A DNA stretch of 64,000 nucleotides from Haloarcula japonica DSM 6131. GTDB taxonomy: Archaea; Halobacteriota; Halobacteria; Halobacteriales; Haloarculaceae. Location of the stretch: NCBI RefSeq assembly GCF_000336635.1, contig NZ_AOLY01000048.1, forward strand, positions 1-64,000, written 5' to 3'. The position numbers and the translations under genes were made by a program. Numbering within the stretch: position 1 is the stretch's first letter; each line of letters opens with the position of its first letter. The notes under the pieces were generated by a model. That model ran no database searches. It saw nothing but the letters and a program-made list of their open reading frames with translations, and was not told the origin of the DNA. Of this stretch, positions 16,417-24,718 are shown in pieces.

Positions 16417-16563
16417 TCTTATACGGCAATACTTGCATTACGTATTAATGGTTTTTACCAGAGAAAGAACATGAACCTCGATCTCGTGTTGTCGTATACT
16501 TCTGGCTGACCCGGTTGCGGAGATACTATTATGTGGACACGTGCGTAATCCAAACTCGGTAGA

Positions 16564-17787
16564 ATGGATGGTAACGCCTACAGCTTCGAGTATCAGCCGG
16601 GTGCGATCCATCATGGCCCGGGAGTAGTTGCAGAGTTCGGCTCCGAACTGGAGCGATATGGTGCCTCGCGTGCGCTCATTGTTACCGACGCGACGCTGGC
16701 TGACGTGCCTGCGATCATGGATCCGCTCCGTGATGGCATCGGTGATCGACTGCACGGGGTCTTCGATGACGTCACGCCTGAAAAGTACCTACGAGACGCT
16801 GCCGCCGGAGCCCGTCGCGTTCGTGAGGATGACATTGACGCACTGGTCCCGCTCGGCGGCGGCAGCAGCCTCGACATGGCCAAACAGATCAGCGTTCTCG
16901 CGGGACACGACCGACCGGTCGATGAGGTCACAGACGAAATTCTCGACCGCGGAGAGATGGTTCTCCCCGACGACGAGGTTGTTCTCACGGACATCTTCGC
17001 CGTTCCCACGACACTTCCGGGCGCTGACCTTTCTCAGGTTGCAGGCGTCAAACTCAGTCTGGATCCAGCAGGGAAATCTAAGGATGAGATTCCCAGTGCT
17101 GGTGTCTCCGATAGTAGGCTCATGCCGACTGCGGTCTTTCACGACCTCAACCTGTTTGCGACGACACCGAATCCGATCCTTGCACGGTCAGCGATGAACG
17201 GTTTCGATAAGGGCATCGAGATGATCTATACCCGACATCACAACCCCCTCACTGACGGTACTGCGATCCGCGGCGTCCGACTGCTCTATGAGAGCCTCCC
17301 CGCACTCGCTGACGATTCCACGAGTGAGGAGGACCTCTCACAGATCTTGCGGGGCATCGCAGCCGCTCAGTACGGCCTATCGACGCCAAACGCGTACCGG
17401 GCGTCTGTAATTCACTCGTTCGGCCACGCGATTGCCCGGAACTACAACGTTCAGCAGGGCGTAGCCCACGCTATCGCTGCACCCCACGTGCTTCGCTATC
17501 TATTCGAACAAGTGGACGGCCGACGTGACCTGCTCGCCGAGGCCTTCGACGTACGAGACGAGGCTGCGACCCCGGAGGAGACAGCTGATGCCATCGTCGA
17601 CGCCGTTACCCAGACGCGTGATGCGCTTGATCTTCCGTCACAACTCCGCTCAATCGATGGAACCGAGAAGGCGCATTTCCCCTCCCTCGCAAAAGCGGTC
17701 ATCGAAGATCCGTTCATGGATGCAGGGCCGGAACACCTTGACGCCGCACAGTCAGACCTCGAAGCCGTGTTTGAGCAGATGTGGTAA
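16564..17787 (+). CDS. iron-ADH-superfamily protein with a degenerate metal site
   Basis: The 407-aa protein has the group III alcohol dehydrogenase/dehydroquinate-synthase-like fold: a nucleotide-binding domain with PLGGGSSLDMAKQ (96-108) and an all-helical C-terminal half. Compared with classical ligands, the Asp and His of DALTHAIE are Asn212 and Lys216 (MNGFDKGIE), and the late His of VPHG is Gln298 (YNVQQG); only His284 and His288 remain. It is therefore unlikely to bind iron normally and may use no metal, a different metal or a different reaction. The start is the first ATG after the divergent promoter shared with the aromatic sensor, which suggests control by that sensor. A TatD-like hydrolase gene follows after about 100 nt. 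Confidence 0.82.
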   Translation: MDGNAYSFEYQPGAIHHGPGVVAEFGSELERYGASRALIVTDATLADVPAIMDPLRDGIGDRLHGVFDDVTPEKYLRDAAAGARRVREDDIDALVPLGGGSSLDMAKQISVLAGHDRPVDEVTDEILDRGEMVLPDDEVVLTDIFAVPTTLPGADLSQVAGVKLSLDPAGKSKDEIPSAGVSDSRLMPTAVFHDLNLFATTPNPILARSAMNGFDKGIEMIYTRHHNPLTDGTAIRGVRLLYESLPALADDSTSEEDLSQILRGIAAAQYGLSTPNAYRASVIHSFGHAIARNYNVQQGVAHAIAAPHVLRYLFEQVDGRRDLLAEAFDVRDEAATPEETADAIVDAVTQTRDALDLPSQLRSIDGTEKAHFPSLAKAVIEDPFMDAGPEHLDAAQSDLEAVFEQMW

Positions 17788-17883
17788 GGTAGCCCGACGA
17801 CGCTGGACGTATATCTGACAGTTCGTTGTGCGGTGAGATCTTCCGGTGCCAACTTTCAAATCACTCTCGCCCTCATATCCGAT

Positions 17884-18885
17884 ATGACACAACAGCCCAC
17901 CCGTCGACCAACTGACGAAGCTCACCTCACTGACGATGAATTCTCCCCGCCGCCGTCGCTTCTGAATCTCCCCTGGATAGACTGTCATAATCACGCACAG
18001 ACGCTCTCGTGGGAGGACCGAGAGCGGTACTCGCTTACCGGCTGCCAGGGGATGGTCATGGTTGCGTCAGGATACCACTGGACGCCGTACAAACCCGTCG
18101 AAGCCGAGGACATCCGATTTCTCTGGGACGATGTAATCAACCGGCGACGGACGATAGAGCGGAATCACTTTTTCGAGGCCCGGCTCGCTTTCGGTGTCCA
18201 CACCGGCGTTCCGATAGCCAACCCGGACGACCTCTTTGCGGCGATGGACGAATACTGTCGTACGGAGCCAGTGGTTGCTCTCGGCGAAACGGGTATTACT
18301 CCCGCACAGCACGTCCAGTCCTGGGGGCTTGATGAACAACGTACAGTCGTCGGGGCACAAATGGAACTGGCGGCCGACCACGACCTCCCTATTATCCTTC
18401 ACACGCCGAACAAGCGCCCTGCCGACCAACCGACCTACCGGCCAGGCGTCGGTACTCCTGGCTATGAGAAGAACACAAACCTGACGCAAGACCCGGTACT
18501 CACGGGAGAGAATCCGTCACTCGAAGCGGTTCGCATGGATATCGATATTGCCGACCAGGTGGGCCTTCCCGAGGATCAAATCGTTGCCTCGCACGCCGAC
18601 CCGAACAATGTCGACTTCCTATTGTCAGAGACGGAATGCTACGCCAGCTTCACGCTCGGATATCCGTGGTTGACTGGTGTCACTGCCGCCGATGTCGCCG
18701 ATGCTATCGACCGATACGGACCCGACCGGATTCTCGTCGAGACTGATTGTGCGAATGTTCTCCGCACTGATGTCCGCTCGGTCAAACGGGCTATCCTCGA
18801 ACTGTACCGCCTGGGCGTTGACGAGGACGATATCCGACAGGTTGTGTTAACGAACCCGTCCGCTGTGTTTGGATTTGATTACTGA
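17884..18885 (+). CDS. TatD-like metal-dependent hydrolase
   Basis: The product (333 aa from ATG 17884) is a TIM-barrel amidohydrolase of the TatD type. Metal ligands are visible in order: IDCHNHAQ (HxH), ALGETGI (bridging Glu), IILHTPN (His), IVASHADPNN (His) and LVETDCAN (Asp). An in-frame ATG at 17833 exists, but the first 17 residues have no similarity and the region holds promoter-like sequence. TatD proteins act on phosphodiesters or small amides and lactones; this branch is not a typical nuclease. It follows the odd Fe-ADH-like gene on the same strand. The pairing may form one pathway step. Confidence 0.85.
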   Translation: MTQQPTRRPTDEAHLTDDEFSPPPSLLNLPWIDCHNHAQTLSWEDRERYSLTGCQGMVMVASGYHWTPYKPVEAEDIRFLWDDVINRRRTIERNHFFEARLAFGVHTGVPIANPDDLFAAMDEYCRTEPVVALGETGITPAQHVQSWGLDEQRTVVGAQMELAADHDLPIILHTPNKRPADQPTYRPGVGTPGYEKNTNLTQDPVLTGENPSLEAVRMDIDIADQVGLPEDQIVASHADPNNVDFLLSETECYASFTLGYPWLTGVTAADVADAIDRYGPDRILVETDCANVLRTDVRSVKRAILELYRLGVDEDDIRQVVLTNPSAVFGFDY

Positions 18886-18990
18886 CGCTGCCCGCAATAT
18901 TTTGTGTTGTCTCGAGGTTGGTTGCAACACCGGGACAGGTTATTATCTTGATTCGGTGCCAGAATTCTGCTGTTCACCGTTCTGATGATA

Positions 18991-19188
18991 TCACTGGTTT
19001 CCCTCGCTCTTGCGTCCGGTCATCGTCTTGCTATCGAGTTCCAGTCGCTCAACGTCGTACACTGTCAGACTAACCGTCCCGTCCGCATCCGCGAAGTTGA
19101 GGTTCTCGCTGTCATCGCCAAACTGAATCAGAGAGACGAACAGGTAGCCGTACCAAACTCGCCCGTGATGAAACGGTTTCCTGGAACG
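18991..19188 (-). pseudogene. 3' fragment of an unidentified gene
   Basis: On the minus strand a frame of about 65 codons ends at TGA 18991-18993. It reads like genuine haloarchaeal protein (FHHGRVWYGYLFVSLIQFG, then FADADGTVSLTVYDVERLEL), but a TAG at 19189-19191 cuts it off and no start codon fits. It is probably the tail of a gene deleted when the neighbouring segments were joined. The family was not recognised. The remaining bases between 18886 and 19358 hold only the CaiB promoter. Confidence 0.35.
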
Positions 19189-19358
19189 CTACCCAGATCT
19201 TGCAAAGGTTTTACCCACTGGTAATGTGATAACCTATCACGGATGTGTACTAACCACACGCCCAACGTGAATGAGACACGAAAATCCACAATTTTTTCCG
19301 CTTCCGATGTTCAGACTATAAGATCACTGGATATGAACGCCGTACTGGGAGGACAAAT

Positions 19359-20576
19359 ATGAACCCAGACGGGAAAATTCTGGATGACATCAAGATTATC
19401 GACCTCTCGACGTTCGTCACTGGTGGGTTCTGTTCAGCGATGCTGGCTAATCAGGGGGCGGAGGTCCTCAAGGTTGAACAGCCTGGTTACGGCGATGCAG
19501 TCAGACATTCCGGTCCCCCGTTTATTAACGGCCAATCGCCGTACTACTGGACACTGAACTACGGGAAGAAGAGCCTCGAACTCGACCTAAAAAACCAGAA
19601 AGCGAAGGAGGCGCTGTATGACCTCATCGCAGAGGCCGATGTCTTTATTCAGAACTTCCGACCCGGGACTGCGGAGCGCCTTGATGTCGATTACGAGACT
19701 TTCTCCGAGTACAACGATGACCTCGTTTATCTCGCAATCTCCGCGTTTGGACAGACAGGACCCTGGAGTAAGCGGTCGGGATACGACCTGCTCATTCAGG
19801 GAATGGGTGGGATCATGGACGTGACTGGCGAAGAGGGCCGCCAGCCGGTCAAAGTCGGTTTACCGATGACGGACCTCATTACTGCCATGTGGGCTGCTTT
19901 CGGCACGATGACCGCACTCTACCGAAGGGAACAGACCGGCGAGGGCGAGTACATCGATCTCGGGATGCTCGAAGCGACACTCCCGTGGCTCACAAAACAG
20001 GCCGGCATGGTATTTGCCGGTGAGGAGACCCGGCGGATGGGAACTAAAGATCCAGTACTCGCTCCCTACCAGACATTCGAGACGAAGGACGGGTACCTCA
20101 ACATCTGTATCCTCAATGAGAAGCTCTGGGGCGAGCTCTGCGAGGCACTCGACCGACCTGATCTCCCTGCCGACGACCGCTTCGAGATGAACAAAGACCG
20201 CGTCGAGCACGTCGACGAGTTAGAGGCGGAAATCGAGGACACTCTCGCCGAGAAGACTACGGATGAGTGGATCGAGATCATTGCGGAGGACGCTGGTGTC
20301 CCGGCTGGACCGGTTTACGATGTCGAAGAAGCTCTGGACAATCCACAGATAGATGCAAGGGGAACGATCACCGAAATTGAACATCCGGAACTCGGGGAAG
20401 TCCCAGTTATCGAACACCCGATCCAGTACCACAACGCAGATAGCGGGTTCGACTCCGCGCCGCCGCTGCTCGGTGAGCACAATCGTGAGGTCTTCCGCGA
20501 GCTCGGATATTCTGAGGCGGAGGTTGAAGCGCTCGCAAACGCCGGTGTTTTCGGCTCTGCGGACGACGAGGAGTAG
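19359..20576 (+). CDS. CaiB/BaiF family (class III) CoA transferase
   Basis: The 405-aa protein has the family III CoA-transferase features: IIDLSTFVTGGFCSAMLANQ at the N-terminus, the FIQNFRPGTAERLDVDYE segment, AFGQTGPWSKRSGYD and the catalytic Asp172 in KVGLPMTDLITAMWA, which forms the aspartyl-CoA anhydride. These enzymes move CoA between acids, such as succinyl-CoA to an incoming organic or aromatic acid. The ATG has a good Shine-Dalgarno (GGGAGG, 19347-19352) and a TATA-like ACTATAAG about 40 nt upstream, so this mRNA has a leader, unlike most genes here. It would activate the imported acid for thiolase-linked degradation. Confidence 0.9.
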   Translation: MNPDGKILDDIKIIDLSTFVTGGFCSAMLANQGAEVLKVEQPGYGDAVRHSGPPFINGQSPYYWTLNYGKKSLELDLKNQKAKEALYDLIAEADVFIQNFRPGTAERLDVDYETFSEYNDDLVYLAISAFGQTGPWSKRSGYDLLIQGMGGIMDVTGEEGRQPVKVGLPMTDLITAMWAAFGTMTALYRREQTGEGEYIDLGMLEATLPWLTKQAGMVFAGEETRRMGTKDPVLAPYQTFETKDGYLNICILNEKLWGELCEALDRPDLPADDRFEMNKDRVEHVDELEAEIEDTLAEKTTDEWIEIIAEDAGVPAGPVYDVEEALDNPQIDARGTITEIEHPELGEVPVIEHPIQYHNADSGFDSAPPLLGEHNREVFRELGYSEAEVEALANAGVFGSADDEE

Positions 20577-20853
20577 ATACCGCCTGTTTCTCTGGGATTA
20601 GGCCGACGATCTTCCGACAGGCGTAACGATTCTCGTTGATCGCCTGCAAACATCTGTCGAAACACGGACGGGCGATAATAAACGAACACATTCCTTCATA
20701 TAAATATAAGGCCAACTATAACGAAGATACTTCTCGCACATCTTCCACTGATAGCCCCTAAGATATTACTAAAAGTAAGCAAATTATGTATGTCTATCTG
20801 TATATACAAAGATATAGAGATAATATGCTGTTGATTTGGGTTTATACAAACAC

Positions 20854-20958
20854 AAGCGCGAGGATATAAGCTCCCTAAGCTGTTCCAGCACCGCCAAAGC
20901 AGAAATAGACAATGATTGGTTCAAGCCGTTCAGTTTTACATGGAATCAGTCCAGCTGA
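20854..20958 (+). mobile_element. decayed C-terminus of an IS6-type transposase
   Basis: A frame ending at TGA 20956-20958 encodes a tail with NDWFKPFSFTWNQ. About 12 of the last 23 residues match the transposase tail at the start of the window, and nucleotide similarity is visible over about 75 bases. Upstream codons (KR...S...C.S.A.AE) still match the family pattern as I remember it, but the rest of the element is gone. It has the same orientation as the copy at position 1. The surrounding stretch 20577-21023 is otherwise AT-rich and without genes. Confidence 0.6.
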
Positions 20959-21023
20959 ATGCGAGCCAAATGATAGTACGCACGTTTAATAGTCGCCAAC
21001 CCTTTAATTCGGGTAGAAACAGT

Positions 21024-21779
21024 ATGGGATGCAAGGTCGAGACACTGGCTGACCGGTATGACCTCACGGCCCCTGGATCAGGGAACCACTCTCTCGACGA
21101 GTATCTCGTGGCTCGCTGGACCGGCCGTGACGGACGATCAGCGGTCGGGTACAAATCGCTCACGGAGTGGTTCAACAAACGGGTTCTCAAAGAGCTATAC
21201 GCCGAAGTAGATCGGGAAACACTGGGTGTCCATCTGGACCGTGAGTACGAACTCATAACCGGTGATGACGACGTAGCGTACGACGAGCTGGCAGCCGCGC
21301 TTGCTGCTGATGGACTCGACATCGAGCGCATCGAGAGCGAACTCATCTCTTGGAGCACGATGCGCCATCATCTCAAGGGGTGTCTCGAAGCGGACAAAGA
21401 CACTAACGAGGCGAAGACCGACTGGGAGTCAAACACCGTCGAGGTTGCCCGACAGCGGACCGAAGAAAAGGCCCAGTCAGTTCTTTCTTCGCTGGCATCG
21501 AAGGAGCGACTCGCAGATGCTGAGTCCGCCGAAGTAGATGTTCAGGTAAAACTCGGCTGTTCGGATTGTTCCGTTCGGGTCCCGTTTGACGAGGCGGTCG
21601 AGCGTGGTTACGTCTGTGAACAGCACGTCTCAGATGAGGACGAGAAAGAGACCACCGTGGATAGCTGGAAGAACACTCTCTCATCAGTGATTACACCCTA
21701 TGGTGCGGTCGAAGCGGTCCAGTGTCTGTTGCTCGAAGAACCATCCCTCCTAGAGACACTCCTGCTCCCAGTACTCTGA
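21024..21779 (+). CDS. RdfA-like (rod-determining factor family) protein
   Basis: The 251-aa protein resembles the haloarchaeal RdfA family: a helical N-terminal half with SLDEYLVARWTG and SLTEWFNKRVLKELY, the IESELISWSTMRHHLKGCL segment, and a C-terminal zinc ribbon with CSDC (179-182) and CEQH (198-201). Family membership is from memory of the sequence pattern. RdfA is needed for rod shape in Haloferax volcanii; many haloarchaea have extra paralogues next to SMC-like genes. ATG 21024 gives the conserved start; the open frame extends 36 codons upstream into the transposase relic. The next gene starts two bases after the stop, so both proteins are made together. Confidence 0.75.
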   Translation: MGCKVETLADRYDLTAPGSGNHSLDEYLVARWTGRDGRSAVGYKSLTEWFNKRVLKELYAEVDRETLGVHLDREYELITGDDDVAYDELAAALAADGLDIERIESELISWSTMRHHLKGCLEADKDTNEAKTDWESNTVEVARQRTEEKAQSVLSSLASKERLADAESAEVDVQVKLGCSDCSVRVPFDEAVERGYVCEQHVSDEDEKETTVDSWKNTLSSVITPYGAVEAVQCLLLEEPSLLETLLLPVL

Positions 21780-21781
21780 AC

Positions 21782-23560
21782 ATGACATGGGAACTCACAG
21801 TTGAGAATATCGCCGGGATTCGTAGCGCAAACGAGGCAATCGAACCTGGTGTGAACGCCGTCCGTGCGAGCAACTGGCAAGGGAAATCGAGCTTTCTACA
21901 GAGTATCCAGACAGTGTTCGGGACTGAGACGCCGCTCACTGAGGGTACTGACCAGGGCCGGGTCGAGCTCAACGCGGACGGCGAGGCGTTCGAAGTTCGA
22001 CTCGAACGGGACGGCGTGGCGGTCAGTCGCCGCGGTACCCCGTACCTTTCGTCCGAGTATGATCAAATCTGTGCCGATCTATTCGCATTTCTCGACGAGA
22101 ATAACGCTGTTCGAAAGGCAGTCCGAGACGGCGACCCGCTTGAGCCGGTCCTTACGAGGCCGCTCGATTTCGAGGACATCGACGGCCAACTGGCCGAACT
22201 GCGGTCCGAACGAGACCAGGTCGAACGCGAACTCGAACGGGCTAATGATGCGGCAGAGCGGCTCCCCAAACTGCAGGAGCAAGAGACCAAGTTTGAGGCT
22301 GAGCTTGAGGAACTACGCAGCGAACGGGAGGCGCTCGACGCCGACGGCGACAACACCGAGGCCAGAGCAGAACTCAGCGACCTCCGTGCAGAGCGAGAAC
22401 GCGTGCAGCGACGTGTCGACCGGCTTGAGCAGACTGTCGAGCGAGTGGAAACCCGGCTTGCCGAGAACCGCACTGAACTCTCTGAGCTGACTGTCCCGGA
22501 GGAGAGCGATATAGAGATGGAGTTAGAACAGGTTCGCGAGCGTCTCCGATCACTCGAACGGGACCGAGAGCTGTTACAGGGGGTTTTCGAGGCTAACAAG
22601 CGGGTACTCGACTCGGACCGAACTGAGTTGCTGACTGACGTCTCTCGGGATGTACTCGGGGACACAGTCGAATGTTGGCTCTGTGGGACGGAAACGACGA
22701 GCGACGAAATGGCTGACAAGCTCGACGCACTGGACGAGCAAATTACCGAGCTACGTCGGGAGGAATCAGAGTACCGGACACGAGTCGAAGAGCTTGAGGC
22801 CCGCCGAGACGAGGTCAAAACCGCCCGCCGGCAGGAAGCGGACTTGACGGACCGAATCGGCGAGCTGGAAACTTCTCTCGACGAAAAAACCGAGGAACTC
22901 TCTTCAGCCCGCGACCGACTGGCTGATCTGGAGGCCCGCGTCGATGAGGTGACAGAGTCCGTCGAGACAGAATCGGAACGGCTCACCGACATAGAGAGTG
23001 AGATCAAATACACAGAAGCCGAACTCGAAGACGCTCGGGCGGAACTGGCCGACGCCGAATCCCGTGCCGAGCAGCGTGAGATGCTGAGCGCAGAGTATGA
23101 CGATCTCACAGCGGAAATCGCTTCGCTTCGGAACCGTAAAGATGAGATCAAGCAGGACCTCCGTGAGTCGTTTTCGACAGCGCTAGCGGAGCTGTTCGAA
23201 CGCTTCGATACGGGCTTCGAGATGGCTCGCCTGACCAGTACGTTCGACCTCGTCATCGCCCGTGATGGGCGCGAGACGACACTCGATGCCCTTAGCGAGG
23301 GTGAGCGGGAGCTACTCGGCTTCGTCGTTGCACTCGCTGGTCACGAGGCGTACAACGTGGGTGAGCGTGTCCCGGTGTTGCTCCTCGACGGGCTGGGAAG
23401 CCTCGCAAGTGACAACATCGCCACCTTCGTCGAGTACACTGTGGACCGGGTTGACTATCTTGTCTTGACGGCGTATCCTGAACACGACGGATTCGAAGCA
23501 AACGAACTTTCCCCGTCTGACTGGGATGTCATCTCTCATCAGGCCGAAACCAAATCGTAA
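21782..23560 (+). CDS. archaea-specific SMC/Rad50-related ATPase
   Basis: The 592-aa protein has the SMC/Rad50 layout: Walker A in ASNWQGKSSFLQ (about 30-40), a long coiled coil, a central zinc-hook-type CWLCG (Cys298, Cys301), a second coiled coil, the ABC signature LSEGERELLGF and Walker B VPVLLLDGLGS at the C-terminal end. It is shorter than true SMC or Rad50 (over 800 aa). The start follows the rdfA-like stop by two bases; in-frame codons upstream overlap that gene and are not needed. SMC-related genes beside rdfA are a recurring haloarchaeal pair, suggesting a role in DNA organisation or cell shape. The hook would dimerise two molecules around zinc. Confidence 0.85.
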   Translation: MTWELTVENIAGIRSANEAIEPGVNAVRASNWQGKSSFLQSIQTVFGTETPLTEGTDQGRVELNADGEAFEVRLERDGVAVSRRGTPYLSSEYDQICADLFAFLDENNAVRKAVRDGDPLEPVLTRPLDFEDIDGQLAELRSERDQVERELERANDAAERLPKLQEQETKFEAELEELRSEREALDADGDNTEARAELSDLRAERERVQRRVDRLEQTVERVETRLAENRTELSELTVPEESDIEMELEQVRERLRSLERDRELLQGVFEANKRVLDSDRTELLTDVSRDVLGDTVECWLCGTETTSDEMADKLDALDEQITELRREESEYRTRVEELEARRDEVKTARRQEADLTDRIGELETSLDEKTEELSSARDRLADLEARVDEVTESVETESERLTDIESEIKYTEAELEDARAELADAESRAEQREMLSAEYDDLTAEIASLRNRKDEIKQDLRESFSTALAELFERFDTGFEMARLTSTFDLVIARDGRETTLDALSEGERELLGFVVALAGHEAYNVGERVPVLLLDGLGSLASDNIATFVEYTVDRVDYLVLTAYPEHDGFEANELSPSDWDVISHQAETKS

Positions 23561-23652
23561 CGATAACCGAAGCGGCGACCTGTTTGGCTCGTGGTAACGT
23601 GTAATACCTTCTCGCCAGACTTATGTTTTCGATTACGCTACCTGTTGCTGTG

Positions 23653-23871
23653 ATGAGCGAGTTTACCGAGGCCCACGAGCGTGGAGTCCAAGCATTCACT
23701 CAGAGCTTATTGCACAGGGAATAGACGTGTAGCAACTGTGATTTCCAGGATACAGTCCTCCACGGCGACTGGCAGACCCACGCCGAGACGGACCACCAGT
23801 CGGGCCACATACGGTATCGGCTCACGTGTCCGGACTGTCAGTCAGAGGAAGTGCTCGATATCGATATTTGA
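23653..23871 (+). pseudogene. small zinc-finger gene interrupted by a TAG codon
   Basis: The frame from ATG 23653 codes for 72 residues with two zinc-binding pairs (CSNC and CPDC), as in small haloarchaeal zinc-finger proteins. Codon 24 is TAG (23722-23724), directly before TCSNCDFQ; a Trp (TGG) would fit there. The sequence stays in one frame on both sides. It is probably a recent nonsense mutation. Readthrough or start of translation downstream cannot be excluded. Confidence 0.5.
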
Positions 23872-23974
23872 GTCCGACGGAGCGGTTGGAGTCGACCCCG
23901 ATGACCCCGTAGTAACAACCACTCAGTCATTATTAGAACTGGTCTGTCTAGAGGGAGGATACTGTCTCGGTGTA

Positions 23975-24718
23975 TCACTCCTGAGGCACCGCGGAGGCAC
24001 CGAGGATGAAAACCAGCGCGGCGAACATCGCCAGTACGAGCAGGTCGGACCAGGCCGGTTGGCCGAGATAGGTGACCTTTCTGACCCCGCGAGAGAAGTA
24101 CGTGAGTGGTGAAAGACCGATCACCGGACGGAACCACGTTGGAAGCCGCTCCGGCATCACGAATGTCTCGGAGAGGAACACGAGCGGCAGCGCGATGGCG
24201 TTACTGGCGGCGACGACACCATCCTGTGAATCGGTAATCCGTCCCAGTATGGCTCCGAGGCCGCAAAAGACCACCACTGCGAGAATGATAAACAGGAGTA
24301 ACAACGGTGAGAGTCCGATAGTCCCGTCCACGAGCAGTTCCAGAACCCCCAGTACGACGGTACTCGCAAGAATGATGATAGCGATGTTGACGAGTGTGTG
24401 TGCAGCCAACCACTCGCGAGAGGTCGCAGGTGTGGTCGACAGCTTCTGAAACCGGTTCCCATCCCGGTATCGAGCGAACGCACTCCCGATTCTGGACAGC
24501 GGGGTGAACAGGACGATAACAGCCAGATAGCCCGGCACGTAGAAACTGGTCGGGTGTCCGAACAGACCGCCACCCGCCGGGTTCGCCTGAACGATGATGC
24601 CGAATATCGCGACGAGGATGAGCGGGAATCCGAAGGTGAAAAAGACCGCTGTCCGCCGCCGAAGGAATGTTCGCCACGCCGCGCCGGCCTCGGCAGTGAC
24701 ACGGCTCGTCCGACTCAC
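23975..24718 (-). CDS. ABC-2 type exporter permease
   Basis: The 247-aa protein has six predicted membrane spans in the ABC-2 pattern: an N-terminal cytoplasmic stretch, first span FFTFGFPLILVAIFGIIV, and a C-terminal part with RPVIGLSPLTYFSRGVRKV, the short amphipathic segment typical of the family before the last span. It follows its ATPase gene with a 4-nt overlap (ATGA). Such two-gene exporters move drugs, lipids or polysaccharide precursors, or serve as daunorubicin-type efflux pumps. The cargo is not evident here. Confidence 0.88.
   Translation of the reverse strand: MSRTSRVTAEAGAAWRTFLRRRTAVFFTFGFPLILVAIFGIIVQANPAGGGLFGHPTSFYVPGYLAVIVLFTPLSRIGSAFARYRDGNRFQKLSTTPATSREWLAAHTLVNIAIIILASTVVLGVLELLVDGTIGLSPLLLLFIILAVVVFCGLGAILGRITDSQDGVVAASNAIALPLVFLSETFVMPERLPTWFRPVIGLSPLTYFSRGVRKVTYLGQPAWSDLLVLAMFAALVFILGASAVPQE

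Noticed and set aside
18985-19224. A plus-strand 79-codon frame downstream of the TatD-like gene
   Set aside because: The minus strand here reads more like protein; the plus frame has no similarity.
22063-23256. A 397-codon open frame antisense to the SMC-like gene
   Set aside because: It is Ser/Arg-rich with no domain, a typical mirror of high-GC coiled-coil coding sequence; the sense strand has Walker motifs and a zinc hook.
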